Source of the DNA: Verrucomicrobiota bacterium
Lineage (GTDB): Bacteria; Verrucomicrobiota; Verrucomicrobiia; Chthoniobacterales; Terrimicrobiaceae
NCBI GenBank assembly: GCA_009886045.1
Contig: VFJO01000286.1
Coordinates: 1 to 32,216, forward strand
Direction: 5' to 3'
Length of the DNA: 32,216 nucleotides
Position numbers and translations under genes: made by a program. Of the stretch, positions 8,309 through 17,109 are shown in pieces. Within the stretch, counting starts at the first letter, position 1. Every line of letters starts with the position of its first letter. The notes beneath the pieces were generated by a model that searched no databases, was not told where the DNA came from, and worked only from the letters and a program-made list of their open reading frames with translations.

Positions 8309-10912
8309 CTACTTTCCTCTTGATCGAGTTGTAATTGCTGGTGGCGGCAAATCTTGTGGTAAGCCGAGTGGTTCGACGGCTTCCGCTTCCTCATCCTGTT
8401 GAAGAAGGGGTTGCCCTTCCGCATCCATAAGACGCGCCGTTACGAAAACAATGAGGTTTTTTTTGATCTTCTGGTCTACATTTGATCGGAACAAGCGACC
8501 TGCAAGTGGGATATCTCCGAGAATAGGCACCTTGTCATTGACCTTCTGCACATCCTCACGAATCAGACCTCCAAGAGCGACAGTTTGCCCATCCCAAATG
8601 CTCACACTCGTCGTGACTTTGCGCACGGAGAAGATGGGTTGATTCATGACGTTTGGCGTGATGACAAAAGTTGAAACGCCTGACGGGTTCCCGGCTAGAA
8701 TTGACGCAGGGTCGTAACGTGGACCAATGACGGGCGATCCATAGTTTACAAATCCATCAAACTCAACCACCTCGGGAGATAGAGTGAGATCAATAGTGTA
8801 GTTGTCCGCACCCACCTGAGGTTCAACCTCCAAGCTCACCCCGAGATCTCGCTTTTCGAATGCCGTTGGTGTAGATGGCGTTATCAATCCATTTGTTACA
8901 AAGAGCCCAGCTTCGGGCAGGGTATTTGTTGAAGACGATCCAGTTGTGGGTGGCGGAACCTGCGGCGGGTCAAACTCAGTCGGATAGGGAAATTCACGAA
9001 TGACCTTGATCGTTGCCTTGTTACCACTTTTTGTAGTGACCTTAGGGGCGGACATGAGATCAACGCCCTTTTGCTGACTGAGGGCGCGGATGACCATTTG
9101 GAATTGTGGGTTCGTAAATACGCCAGCGAGGCCAAAAATGCCAGGCGAGGCCACGTTTGTTCCTTGAGGAAGGCCAGCGAGGAGGGCATTTAAGCTATTT
9201 GCTGTAATGGCTGAATTATAACTGGTTCCGATTCCATTACGATTCCCTGCTGTCACAGGATTGCTGCCAACGGAGCCAAAGGGGTAGTTGGAGTAGTATT
9301 CCGAAGAAAGCGCTTGGCCACCGGTGCGAGTTCCTCCGTCCCCATACACTCCGCCACCGATGGAAAAAGGTCCTAGAAGCCAGTCGAATCCCAACTCATT
9401 GACGTTGTTCTGCGAAATTTCTACAAATTTGGATTCAATTTCCACTTGGGTCGGAGCTACACCAGTGGCACCTTCGACAATCGTATCAATCAAATCCACC
9501 GCAGCTTGAGTGTTTCTCACGATGAGCTTACTCCCAGATGCCACGTACTGGGCAAAGGCTCCAGCAGGAAATGGCACACCCTGCTGGGTAAAGTATTCCG
9601 TTGCGTTGCGACGCCCAGTGATGCGGTTATTGAGGTCACCTGATGGCTGATTTCCCGCTGATGGCAGCGCAGCAGCGCTTTCTCCGGTGGATGCAGGAAT
9701 GAAGCCTGGAGGCACGCGGTATTCTTTGGTTACAAGATCTTCTGTATTTTCGGTAAGAGGGAGGAGGGAGACGGCAAACGGCTCGATTTTATATTTCAGC
9801 CCCGCGAGTTCTGTCAGGTAGCGCACGGCTTCAATGAGTGGCACATTTTTTAAAGAGATGGATATTTTTGTGTCTTCCGTGACCCCAGGCGTGGCGGCTA
9901 CTTCCTGTACTTCTGTTGTTGTGGATGGAGTGGGGGCCGAACTCTGTGAGGCAAGTTTGAGAACGATATTCACGCCCTTTTTCTTTGGATCATCCGTACT
10001 GGTGTCGAGTTGGCGGCTTTTTTGCTTGAGAATATCCACCACTTCACGAATCGAGGCATCTTCGAGATCAATGCGGTCGAGAATGATTTTATTCAGCTTG
10101 TTATTGATGGCATCCTTCGAGTTGGCAGATGCGTTTCCGAAAGAGGACCCCTGCGTATCGCGGACGCTTGTGGTAAATTTACGAACTGGCCTTTCCCATG
10201 AACGGTCTGCAAGCCAGAGCATCCGGCTACGGGTTTCGTTGTAGGCACTATCATAGTACGATTTCCTTTGCTTATTAACTTTCTCCATGCCATTTCTGGC
10301 AGCAATATTGTAAGGATCGATGTTAAGAACCTGCTCGTAACGCCTTATCGCCAAATCATTACGACCAGTGGCATAGTATCCCTCGGCTTGATTGAGGAGT
10401 TTCGTTACTTCTTCGCGGTTCGAAGCAGACTTCGGCGTTACTGTGCGATTGTAGTAACCCGGCTGCTCGAGATTAGCCAGCAGTTGCATGGCGGGCTTGA
10501 ATGTGGGATTTAATTCTCTGGAAAGGATTGTTTTAGCCACATTTTCAGCATCTTGGTAGCGACCATTACTGATTAACCAATTGGCATAGTCTAGACCTGT
10601 CTTGCTAAAGTCGGATATCAGACTGGCCACTTTCTTGTTCGACGAAGCCCCTGCCCGTGAGAGCTGTATGGCTTGCAGGTAGCTCGAATAAGCGCCCTCG
10701 AGATTTTTGTCCGCGAGATCTCTGCGGGCTTGGGCGACAAGTTGATCCGCCATTTGAGATTCTTCTTGACGCTTCAAGATTTCTCGTTCGGAGATGGCTA
10801 CTAAATCTGTTTGCGCCTGAATCGGAGCTAGATGCAATGCAAAACCCAAAATAATTGGGAAGGTGGAAAGCGCTTTACGATACAAATGGCTTATTTGAAA
10901 TGAAAAAGTCAT
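8309..10912 (-). CDS. Secretin-family outer-membrane protein, Amuc_1098-like (paralogue 2)
   Basis: This 867-residue protein is predicted to form an outer-membrane channel. It has an N-terminal signal peptide (about 1-33, ending IQA/Q), then TPR-like helical repeats (about 55-215, including AEGYYATGRNDLAIRRYEQVLNID split over 176-199). An STN/AMIN-like domain lies near 270-385, with an N-domain near 435-500. The secretin core follows, with SAPKVTTKSG and DGQTVALGGLIRE, and the signature KVPILGDIPLAGRLFR near the end. It lies 10 nt after a full-length paralogue with the same domain order, so the pair arose by tandem duplication. It is the last gene of the operon. No PilQ-type AMIN repeats or lipobox are visible. 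No Shine-Dalgarno is seen. Confidence 0.9.
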   Translation of the reverse strand: MTFSFQISHLYRKALSTFPIILGFALHLAPIQAQTDLVAISEREILKRQEESQMADQLVAQARRDLADKNLEGAYSSYLQAIQLSRAGASSNKKVASLISDFSKTGLDYANWLISNGRYQDAENVAKTILSRELNPTFKPAMQLLANLEQPGYYNRTVTPKSASNREEVTKLLNQAEGYYATGRNDLAIRRYEQVLNIDPYNIAARNGMEKVNKQRKSYYDSAYNETRSRMLWLADRSWERPVRKFTTSVRDTQGSSFGNASANSKDAINNKLNKIILDRIDLEDASIREVVDILKQKSRQLDTSTDDPKKKGVNIVLKLASQSSAPTPSTTTEVQEVAATPGVTEDTKISISLKNVPLIEAVRYLTELAGLKYKIEPFAVSLLPLTENTEDLVTKEYRVPPGFIPASTGESAAALPSAGNQPSGDLNNRITGRRNATEYFTQQGVPFPAGAFAQYVASGSKLIVRNTQAAVDLIDTIVEGATGVAPTQVEIESKFVEISQNNVNELGFDWLLGPFSIGGGVYGDGGTRTGGQALSSEYYSNYPFGSVGSNPVTAGNRNGIGTSYNSAITANSLNALLAGLPQGTNVASPGIFGLAGVFTNPQFQMVIRALSQQKGVDLMSAPKVTTKSGNKATIKVIREFPYPTEFDPPQVPPPTTGSSSTNTLPEAGLFVTNGLITPSTPTAFEKRDLGVSLEVEPQVGADNYTIDLTLSPEVVEFDGFVNYGSPVIGPRYDPASILAGNPSGVSTFVITPNVMNQPIFSVRKVTTSVSIWDGQTVALGGLIREDVQKVNDKVPILGDIPLAGRLFRSNVDQKIKKNLIVFVTARLMDAEGQPLLQQDEEAEAVEPLGLPQDLPPPAITTRSRGK

Positions 10913-10922
10913 TAGTTAGTGA

Positions 10923-13418
10923 TTATTGGGGTAGTGGAGCGGTGAGAATATCTCCGGGGATGACATCACTCAGCATGGCATTGACGTCAACCTCTGGGAG
11001 AAGTTGGTCATCTTCATCCGCCTCGATGATTGGTTGCCCAGCTGGGTCAAGTAACCCGGCTGTTACAAACATGAGAAGATTGCGTTTGATATGTTGCTCC
11101 GCATTGGTCCTGAAGAGCCTTCCTACTAGTGGGATATCCCCTAGGACAGGAACTTTATCCTGAACTTTTTGCACATCCTCCCGCATGAGACCACCCATGA
11201 CCACGGTTTGTCCATCGTAAACAGATACTTGGGTTTCCACTTCGCGCACGGAAAAGACGGGTTGGTTGATTGTGTTGGCTGTGGCTTCAAAAGTCTGCGA
11301 GGGAAGTACAATATCAGGGCCGGCTACAAAAATGGTTAAGCTGTCGAAAGATTGTTGGACCGTTGCGTTGATTGGGCTGCCATAATTGATAAACCCATCA
11401 AATTCAACAACGCGTGGAGCTAGACGGAGCTCAATCGTGTAGGAATCCGACCCGACCGTGGGTTCAACCTCAAGCGTGATACCAGTATTTTTCGTCTCCC
11501 ATGCGCTTGGCGAATTCGGCACAACAGGAGCGAATGTCGACCCTTGGCTTGCTGAAAGTTGTGGCGGAGTGAACTCAGTTGGATAACGAAATTCTCGAAT
11601 GATTTCAATTTTTGCAGTACTTCCGCTTTTTGTTGTAACCTTCGGAGCGCTAACTAGGTCAATCCCCTTCTTTTGATTCAAGGCTCGGAGGACGACTTGG
11701 AATTGGGGGTTTGTGAATACTCCCGCAATGCTGAGTGCGCCGGCTGCGGGGCCGACCGGGGAGCCAAGGAGCACAGCGTCCAAGGCGCTCAGACTAATTC
11801 CTGTCGTTCCGCCACGGTTGCCTGCGGTCATCGGACCTGATGTACTCGAGGTGGCTCCGACTGGAAGGCCAGTCGCTGGGTTGATCTGAGGGTACCCACT
11901 ATTATCGATCGTTCGGCCGAGGCCAATCGTACCGCCGCCGCCATAAACGCCTGATCCGCCAGCAAGGGCGAACTGACCGAGAAGCCATTCGAAGCCAAGT
12001 TCGTTGAGGTTATTTTGGGTAACTTCCAGGAATTTGGCCTCAATTTCCACCTGTGTTGGCTTAGTGGCTGTAGAGGTATCCACGAGCACATCGACGAGGT
12101 CAAGGTTGGCTTGGGTATTTTTGACGATGAGACGACTGGTGAGAGAAATATAATTCGCACTCGCGCCTGCTGGGAATTCGACGCCTTGAGTTAGCAAAAA
12201 ATCCTTCGCCATGGATTTCGCTGCGATCACGGATTGCGAGCCTGCCGCGAGGCCGCTGATAGGCACAGGAGCGCTCCCGGGCACTGCTTGAATAAAGCTT
12301 GGCGGCACTTTATATTCTTTAGTGATCAGGATATCCGTATTCTCAGTAGCCGGCACGACGACGACCGCGTGGGTTTCGATTTTGATTTTAAGATTAGCAG
12401 CCTCTGTCACATAGCGGAGAGCCTCTCTCAAAGGAACATCCGAAAGCGAAAGCGTGATCGGGTAAGCCGCGTCGGCTGAATCAGCAGGCAACTTGAGTAC
12501 GATATTGATGCCTTTGTTGTCCGAATCGCCCTCATCAAGATCAGCAGCGCGCTTTTTAATGAAATCAAGCGCCTCCTTGATCGAAGAGTCGGTGAAATCG
12601 ATGCGGGGAATGATGATCTCGTCAAGCTTGTTGTTGATGGCTTGGCTACCGCGCGCATCCATTTCCGGTTGCTCGACGATGGAGGTCGGGCCGTCGGAGA
12701 ATTTTTTGACCGGAAGCTCCCAAGCCTTGTCTACTTCCACGAGCATGGCACCGCGTGTTTCATTGTAGGCGGCGTCAGCATACTGCTGGCGCGCGAGGTT
12801 AATTTTCTCCATCAGTCGGCGAGCGGCGATGTTGTATTTATCAATATTCAAGGCCTGCTCGCAGCGCTTGAATGCGATATCGTAGCGTCCGGTGGCGTAG
12901 TAGCCATCGCCTTCTTGGATGAGGCGTTTCACCTCCTCGATGTTGGCAGCGTGGCGCGGAGTCAAGGTGCCACGGTCGGCAAAGCCTTGGGGATCGATGA
13001 GCTGGGAGCGCAGTTTTTTGGCTGGAGCGTAATCTGGGTCGTAGCTGTTTTCTAGGACGACTTCTACTGTCGTGCGAGCATCGGCATAGCGCCCCTCGGA
13101 TACTCGCTGCTGGGCCAGCAGGACTCCCGCGTTGCAGAATCCGCTCAGGGCCTGTTTGCGAATATCAGAAGAGGCTTGGCCGCCTTGGGGAATCGTATCT
13201 ACGGCACTTTTAAAGAGGGCATAGGCCGATTCATAGTCTTTGTCATTGAGCGCACGGTTGCCCTTTTGCACCAAGTCAGCACAGTAGTTGACTTTCTGCT
13301 CAAGCACTTGAATATGAGACTCCACACTCCCCTGAACGCCCGGGTATTGAGCGTAAACGGAGGCGGTGATGTGGCCAACGATGAAAAAAGCGGCAAACCG
13401 GAGTAAATGTTTATTCAT
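10923..13418 (-). CDS. Secretin-family outer-membrane protein, Amuc_1098-like (paralogue 1)
   Basis: An 831-residue protein with a signal peptide (1-23, SVYA/Q), a TPR-like region (about 45-215, including GDGYYATGRYDIAFKRCEQA), an STN-like domain (about 263-360), an N-domain (about 405-465) and the secretin core (about 570-790). Core landmarks are SAPKVTTKSGS, YDGQTVVMGGLMRE and KVPVLGDIPLVGRLF (755-769). A Gly/Asn/Ser-rich variable segment (about 485-560) separates the N-domain from the barrel-forming core. In Akkermansia the equivalent single gene is Amuc_1098. It starts 6 nt after the Amuc_1099-like gene. The two paralogues could form a mixed ring or two separate channels; the sequence does not say which. 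Confidence 0.92.
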   Translation of the reverse strand: MNKHLLRFAAFFIVGHITASVYAQYPGVQGSVESHIQVLEQKVNYCADLVQKGNRALNDKDYESAYALFKSAVDTIPQGGQASSDIRKQALSGFCNAGVLLAQQRVSEGRYADARTTVEVVLENSYDPDYAPAKKLRSQLIDPQGFADRGTLTPRHAANIEEVKRLIQEGDGYYATGRYDIAFKRCEQALNIDKYNIAARRLMEKINLARQQYADAAYNETRGAMLVEVDKAWELPVKKFSDGPTSIVEQPEMDARGSQAINNKLDEIIIPRIDFTDSSIKEALDFIKKRAADLDEGDSDNKGINIVLKLPADSADAAYPITLSLSDVPLREALRYVTEAANLKIKIETHAVVVVPATENTDILITKEYKVPPSFIQAVPGSAPVPISGLAAGSQSVIAAKSMAKDFLLTQGVEFPAGASANYISLTSRLIVKNTQANLDLVDVLVDTSTATKPTQVEIEAKFLEVTQNNLNELGFEWLLGQFALAGGSGVYGGGGTIGLGRTIDNSGYPQINPATGLPVGATSSTSGPMTAGNRGGTTGISLSALDAVLLGSPVGPAAGALSIAGVFTNPQFQVVLRALNQKKGIDLVSAPKVTTKSGSTAKIEIIREFRYPTEFTPPQLSASQGSTFAPVVPNSPSAWETKNTGITLEVEPTVGSDSYTIELRLAPRVVEFDGFINYGSPINATVQQSFDSLTIFVAGPDIVLPSQTFEATANTINQPVFSVREVETQVSVYDGQTVVMGGLMREDVQKVQDKVPVLGDIPLVGRLFRTNAEQHIKRNLLMFVTAGLLDPAGQPIIEADEDDQLLPEVDVNAMLSDVIPGDILTAPLPQ

Positions 13419-13424
13419 TGCAGG

Positions 13425-14414
13425 TTATGGAGATATCTTGTCAATCGAAAGGACGTAAAAAATTTCACCCGTGGACGTATCGCGAATTTGAGCTCTCGAG
13501 GTTGTGATATCAATCAATTTTAGTTTGCGAGATGTGTCCGGCTTGATAGAAAATTCTTCGCCTTTCTTGAGGGTGAAATCGGCGTCTTCGGGAGCGAGAA
13601 GGTTTCGGAATGCGCCGAAGGAGGTCGGATCGTTGGCTTCTTTATTGAAAACTAAAACAATCGAGTCGCCGGTTTCAGTATTTTGTATAGTGAGTTCAGA
13701 AAGATTCACGATGACATTGCGCGCATTGGGGCCTTCTTTAGCTTCATACTTAAGAATTTTGTAGGGAGCTCCTTCGACCTGATCTCCCAGTTTGCGGTAT
13801 TGGCTGCGGGCGCTGCCTTTTAAGTCTTTCAGATTGATTTGGAATTCTTTACCATCACCGGACGCATCACCTTTGAACTCCAGACGGAACGGGATAGGAT
13901 TATAAGAAACGAGTTTGAGCTTATTTAAGGAAGGCGGTGCATCCTTGGGGTCGATGGGGTTGGTTTTTTTATCAAACTCCTCTAGATTGGAGAATCCATC
14001 GCCGTCTGCGTCCTTTTCTTTAATGTTGATATCGGTGTAATCGAGTCCGTTAACAAGCAGCCAGTCGTTGGTGATCGGGGGGTGGAGTTGATCGCTTCCT
14101 TCTGCGAGGGGATCGATGAGCTTTCCGTCCTTAAGAAGGTAGCGCCTGGAGACGAGTAATGAGCCTCGCTCAGGGGTGCCAACGGACAGATCAGCCTGGG
14201 ACTTCCATTTGAGCGGAGACTCTGCAAGAGCAGACGCTTGGCGAATGGCATTAAGATCCAAGGCGGTAACAGAGTTGTCCTTTGGAGCGGCGACTTTAAA
14301 TTCCGTTTCAGTGGGTTGAATCCGGTTCATCACCATCCATCCCGCGTTAGACGTAAGGAGAAGGGTGGCAATGGCCAGAAGAACGATGTCGTATTTTTGT
14401 TTGACCCAATTCAT
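13425..14414 (-). CDS. Amuc_1099-like pilus-system protein with a calcium-binding-type motif
   Basis: This 329-residue protein has one N-terminal transmembrane helix (about 9-29) and a long periplasmic part. A DADGDGFSNLEEF stretch (135-147) matches the DxDxDGxxxxxE calcium-binding loop found in thrombospondin type 3 and dockerin-like repeats; it is followed by KKTNPIDPKD, typical of such repeats in Verrucomicrobiota. The C-terminal half is beta-rich, with no family I can name beyond the Amuc_1099 resemblance. Position between the Amuc_1100-like gene (5 nt away) and the secretins (6 nt) matches the Akkermansia order. A role linking the inner-membrane complex to the secretin is inference, by analogy with PilP-like connectors. 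Confidence 0.8.
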   Translation of the reverse strand: MNWVKQKYDIVLLAIATLLLTSNAGWMVMNRIQPTETEFKVAAPKDNSVTALDLNAIRQASALAESPLKWKSQADLSVGTPERGSLLVSRRYLLKDGKLIDPLAEGSDQLHPPITNDWLLVNGLDYTDINIKEKDADGDGFSNLEEFDKKTNPIDPKDAPPSLNKLKLVSYNPIPFRLEFKGDASGDGKEFQINLKDLKGSARSQYRKLGDQVEGAPYKILKYEAKEGPNARNVIVNLSELTIQNTETGDSIVLVFNKEANDPTSFGAFRNLLAPEDADFTLKKGEEFSIKPDTSRKLKLIDITTSRAQIRDTSTGEIFYVLSIDKISP

Positions 14415-14419
14415 GGTAT

Positions 14420-15364
14420 CTACTTGGGTGAGGGAGTGGTTGACGACTTGGCGGGGGTGGCACTCTCGGAGTCTGGGAAGTTGAGGATTTCGACCTCAAG
14501 AGTGGTGGTGACAGATTCGCGCCCGAGAATGGCTTGAATGGTTTCGGCAGAAGGGGCCGTAGCTCTCGGCAAAGAAGCGCCACTTATCAATGCGGATGGG
14601 TCACCAGCCTGCGTCTTGAGGGGCGGATTGGGACTTGTATTATCAATTAGGAGCGAACGGATAAAAAGAAAATCATTGGTATCTTGGATTAGGTTGAAGG
14701 CGGTAAGGAATTTTTCTTGAGGGGCGGTAAAAGTGATGATGAAGGTTTTGGAAGAAATGGCGGGTGGTTTTGATGGCTCGGTGGCTCCGCTCGGTTTGGG
14801 GGGCTGCCCGGCGGGCATCGGCGAGGTCTTTTTTTCTGTTTCTTTACGAACGAGCGAGCCGATGGAATCAATTTTGAGATCAACAAGGCTGTCGGTGAGT
14901 CTCTGGATGACACGAAATTCGCGGTTTAGCTCTGGAACTTCTTGTTGCGAAGGCGGGGTCGATTGGTATTGATCTAAGCCGTAGAAGAAATTATCAGGAA
15001 GAAGTACCACTTTTTCTATTGCTTTTTTACGCAAATCATCCGCAGCTTTGCGCAGCTCGTCTTGAAACTCTTGGGGGTTGATGCTGACGAGTGGTTCCTC
15101 CATGGCAGCGAGTGCCGCTCGATATTTGCCAATTTCGGCTTTGTACTCATCCAAGCTGGCTTTTACCTCTTTCAGACTCTGATCGGTTGGAAAAGGCTTT
15201 TGATTTTGAAACTGTTTGAGTTTCTGCAGTTGAGCGTCCAAGTTGGCCTGCGCCTCATTGCGGCGGGAGGAAGCATCGAAAGCCAAATAAGAAGTGGCCC
15301 CCACTCCAAGAATGGTCAAGGCGAGGAGCACTGAGGCTATTGGGTTCTGCTTAAACCAGTTCAT
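14420..15364 (-). CDS. Amuc_1100-like pilus-system membrane protein
   Basis: The 314-residue protein has one N-terminal transmembrane helix (about 9-28), a coiled coil (about 32-90), and a C-terminal alpha/beta part (SKTFIITFTAPQEKFLTAFN) interrupted by a Pro-rich stretch near 193-215. Size and topology match Amuc_1100 of Akkermansia (about 317 residues), a protein known for its effect on host Toll-like receptor 2 signalling. The layout of helix, coiled coil and ferredoxin-like domain also resembles PilO of type IV pilus alignment complexes, and it directly follows the PilM-PilN gene (ATGA overlap), where PilO would be expected. Homology to Amuc_1100 is supported by architecture and gene order; I could not run an alignment. 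Confidence 0.82.
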   Translation of the reverse strand: MNWFKQNPIASVLLALTILGVGATSYLAFDASSRRNEAQANLDAQLQKLKQFQNQKPFPTDQSLKEVKASLDEYKAEIGKYRAALAAMEEPLVSINPQEFQDELRKAADDLRKKAIEKVVLLPDNFFYGLDQYQSTPPSQQEVPELNREFRVIQRLTDSLVDLKIDSIGSLVRKETEKKTSPMPAGQPPKPSGATEPSKPPAISSKTFIITFTAPQEKFLTAFNLIQDTNDFLFIRSLLIDNTSPNPPLKTQAGDPSALISGASLPRATAPSAETIQAILGRESVTTTLEVEILNFPDSESATPAKSSTTPSPK

Positions 15365-17103
15365 GGGAGGAGGAGAGGCTTTGCGAGAGGCAACACCAAG
15401 GTGTAGCCGTAGGCCCAGGCCTCACCTGTGGGCGTGGTCCGGCGGGTGATGATTTTTGAGGAATCCTCACCGATGGAAAAAACGGTGGATGGTTTCAGAT
15501 TGTTAAAGAATTTGTCAATGACTCCAGCGCCTTCAGCATTAGGCGGATTGTCGAGGTAGAGGCCGTTGATTTCAATAGCCGTGATGGCTTTCGGGCCTGA
15601 AGGAGGAGCGGGGGGCTTGGGCGGGGCTTTGGCGCCTGGAGCGAGTTTGGGCTCTGGCTGGAGAACGACTCCTTCAACCGGCTTGATCTGCGTGACCCAG
15701 ATAAAGCGCTGAGGAATGGTGGAGGCTAATTCATCAAGAATCGTTGCCCAGAGGGACTTTTCCGTGGCAATGGAAAGAAACGGGGCCGCCTCGGCGACGA
15801 GTTTGTCACGATCTGCAAGGGCGGCAGAGATGGCTTTTGAGAGAGTTTCCAAGCGAGTTACCTCAGCAGTCTGCCTCTCAACTTTCTCACTAATGCGGAG
15901 GGCAGATTCGTCAAGGTCCAGCCAACAAAGAGCTGGAGTGAGGATCAAAAAGAGCGAGGCAACAGCAAGGGCTGGGAGGCGCTTTGCAAAGAGTTGAGCC
16001 TGACGAACGCTGGGGGGGGTGAGGTTAATCTCGACCGGACAATCCTTAATGGATCGAAGGGCGCAGCCGACTAATTCTGGAAGGCCAGACGCACAATGCG
16101 AGAGACCCTGCGGGAGCGCGTCTGGAGCAACCTGCACATTGCGCAGCGGATTGAAAAACTCGACGGGCGCTTGGAGTTTCTCGGCAAAAAATTCGGTCAT
16201 GTAGGACAAGCCCGTACCTCCGCCGCAAATCAGAATCCGCATGGGAGTAGTGCCTCCGTGGGTGGTGCGATAGAAGTTGATCGAGCGAGCGATTTCCGCG
16301 TGGAGGCGGGTCATCGTATTGCGAGTGACCTTGGCGAGGCGGGCTTCAGTCGGGTCCTCAGACTCGGCATAAGCGCCACCGAGTCCGACGCTGCCTTTTT
16401 CGATCTTCAGCTTTTCGGCGAGGGTGATTTCTTGGGCAAATTCCTTGGCGATTGCTGCGCTGATTGAACTTCCACCGATTGGGATGCTCCGGCTGAAAAA
16501 ACGGTTCTCCTCGACAAAGACAAGATTTGTAGTGCGGGCCCCTAAGTCCAGAAGAAGAGCACATCCTTTGACATCGGAGTAATTATATCGGAATGAGTTA
16601 AGCAGGGCCGTAGGCGAGAAATCGATTTTCCCCGACGCAATACCCCCTTTGCCCAGAGCCAAGACAAATTCGTTTAACTGGTCGGCTTTAATTGCCACGA
16701 TCGAGACGTCCCAAGCTTCGCCTCGGCGATCACCCATGATCTGGTAATCCCAGACAACTTCATCAATCGGAAATGGCACGTTTTGCTGAGCCTCGAATCC
16801 GATGATTGACTCAACGTCCTGAGCTGTGGCGCCGGGGAGTTTTACCGATCGGGAAAATACAGCTTGTGAGGGAAGGCAAATATGCGTCACCGCTTTTGCA
16901 GGAGCTTGAAGCGCTGTGCGAAGTTCGGCAGATACCGATTCGATCTGGCTATTGCGAGTGGCGTCGGCCGCGGGATCAACGATGAAATCGGCCGTTGTTA
17001 TTGCTACTAACTTCAAGCCGCCAGCAGGCAATTCTTGAAACTCGGCCATGCTTGCGGTCTGCATGCCGAGATTAAGAGCAAAAATTCGAGCTGGGCGGGC
17101 CAT
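15361..17103 (-). CDS. PilM-like actin-fold ATPase fused to a PilN-like membrane domain (Amuc_1101-like)
   Basis: The 580-residue protein is far longer than ordinary PilM (about 350). Residues 1-352 are the PilM/FtsA-like actin fold, with phosphate-binding motif LLDLGARTTNLVFVE (184-198) and nucleotide motif ILICGGGTGLS (290-300). Then comes VEINLTPPSVR (357-367), which resembles the INLLP peptide at the PilN N-terminus that docks on PilM. A transmembrane helix (about 376-396), a coiled coil (about 400-440) and a PilN-like periplasmic domain with a Pro/Ala-rich insert follow. I read it as a PilM-PilN fusion. PilM normally sits on the cytoplasmic side and passes signals from the motor to PilN/PilO. 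It is 6 nt from the preceding gene and overlaps the next by 4 nt. Confidence 0.9.
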   Translation of the reverse strand: MARPARIFALNLGMQTASMAEFQELPAGGLKLVAITTADFIVDPAADATRNSQIESVSAELRTALQAPAKAVTHICLPSQAVFSRSVKLPGATAQDVESIIGFEAQQNVPFPIDEVVWDYQIMGDRRGEAWDVSIVAIKADQLNEFVLALGKGGIASGKIDFSPTALLNSFRYNYSDVKGCALLLDLGARTTNLVFVEENRFFSRSIPIGGSSISAAIAKEFAQEITLAEKLKIEKGSVGLGGAYAESEDPTEARLAKVTRNTMTRLHAEIARSINFYRTTHGGTTPMRILICGGGTGLSYMTEFFAEKLQAPVEFFNPLRNVQVAPDALPQGLSHCASGLPELVGCALRSIKDCPVEINLTPPSVRQAQLFAKRLPALAVASLFLILTPALCWLDLDESALRISEKVERQTAEVTRLETLSKAISAALADRDKLVAEAAPFLSIATEKSLWATILDELASTIPQRFIWVTQIKPVEGVVLQPEPKLAPGAKAPPKPPAPPSGPKAITAIEINGLYLDNPPNAEGAGVIDKFFNNLKPSTVFSIGEDSSKIITRRTTPTGEAWAYGYTLVLPLAKPLLLP

Positions 17104-17109
17104 TTTAGA

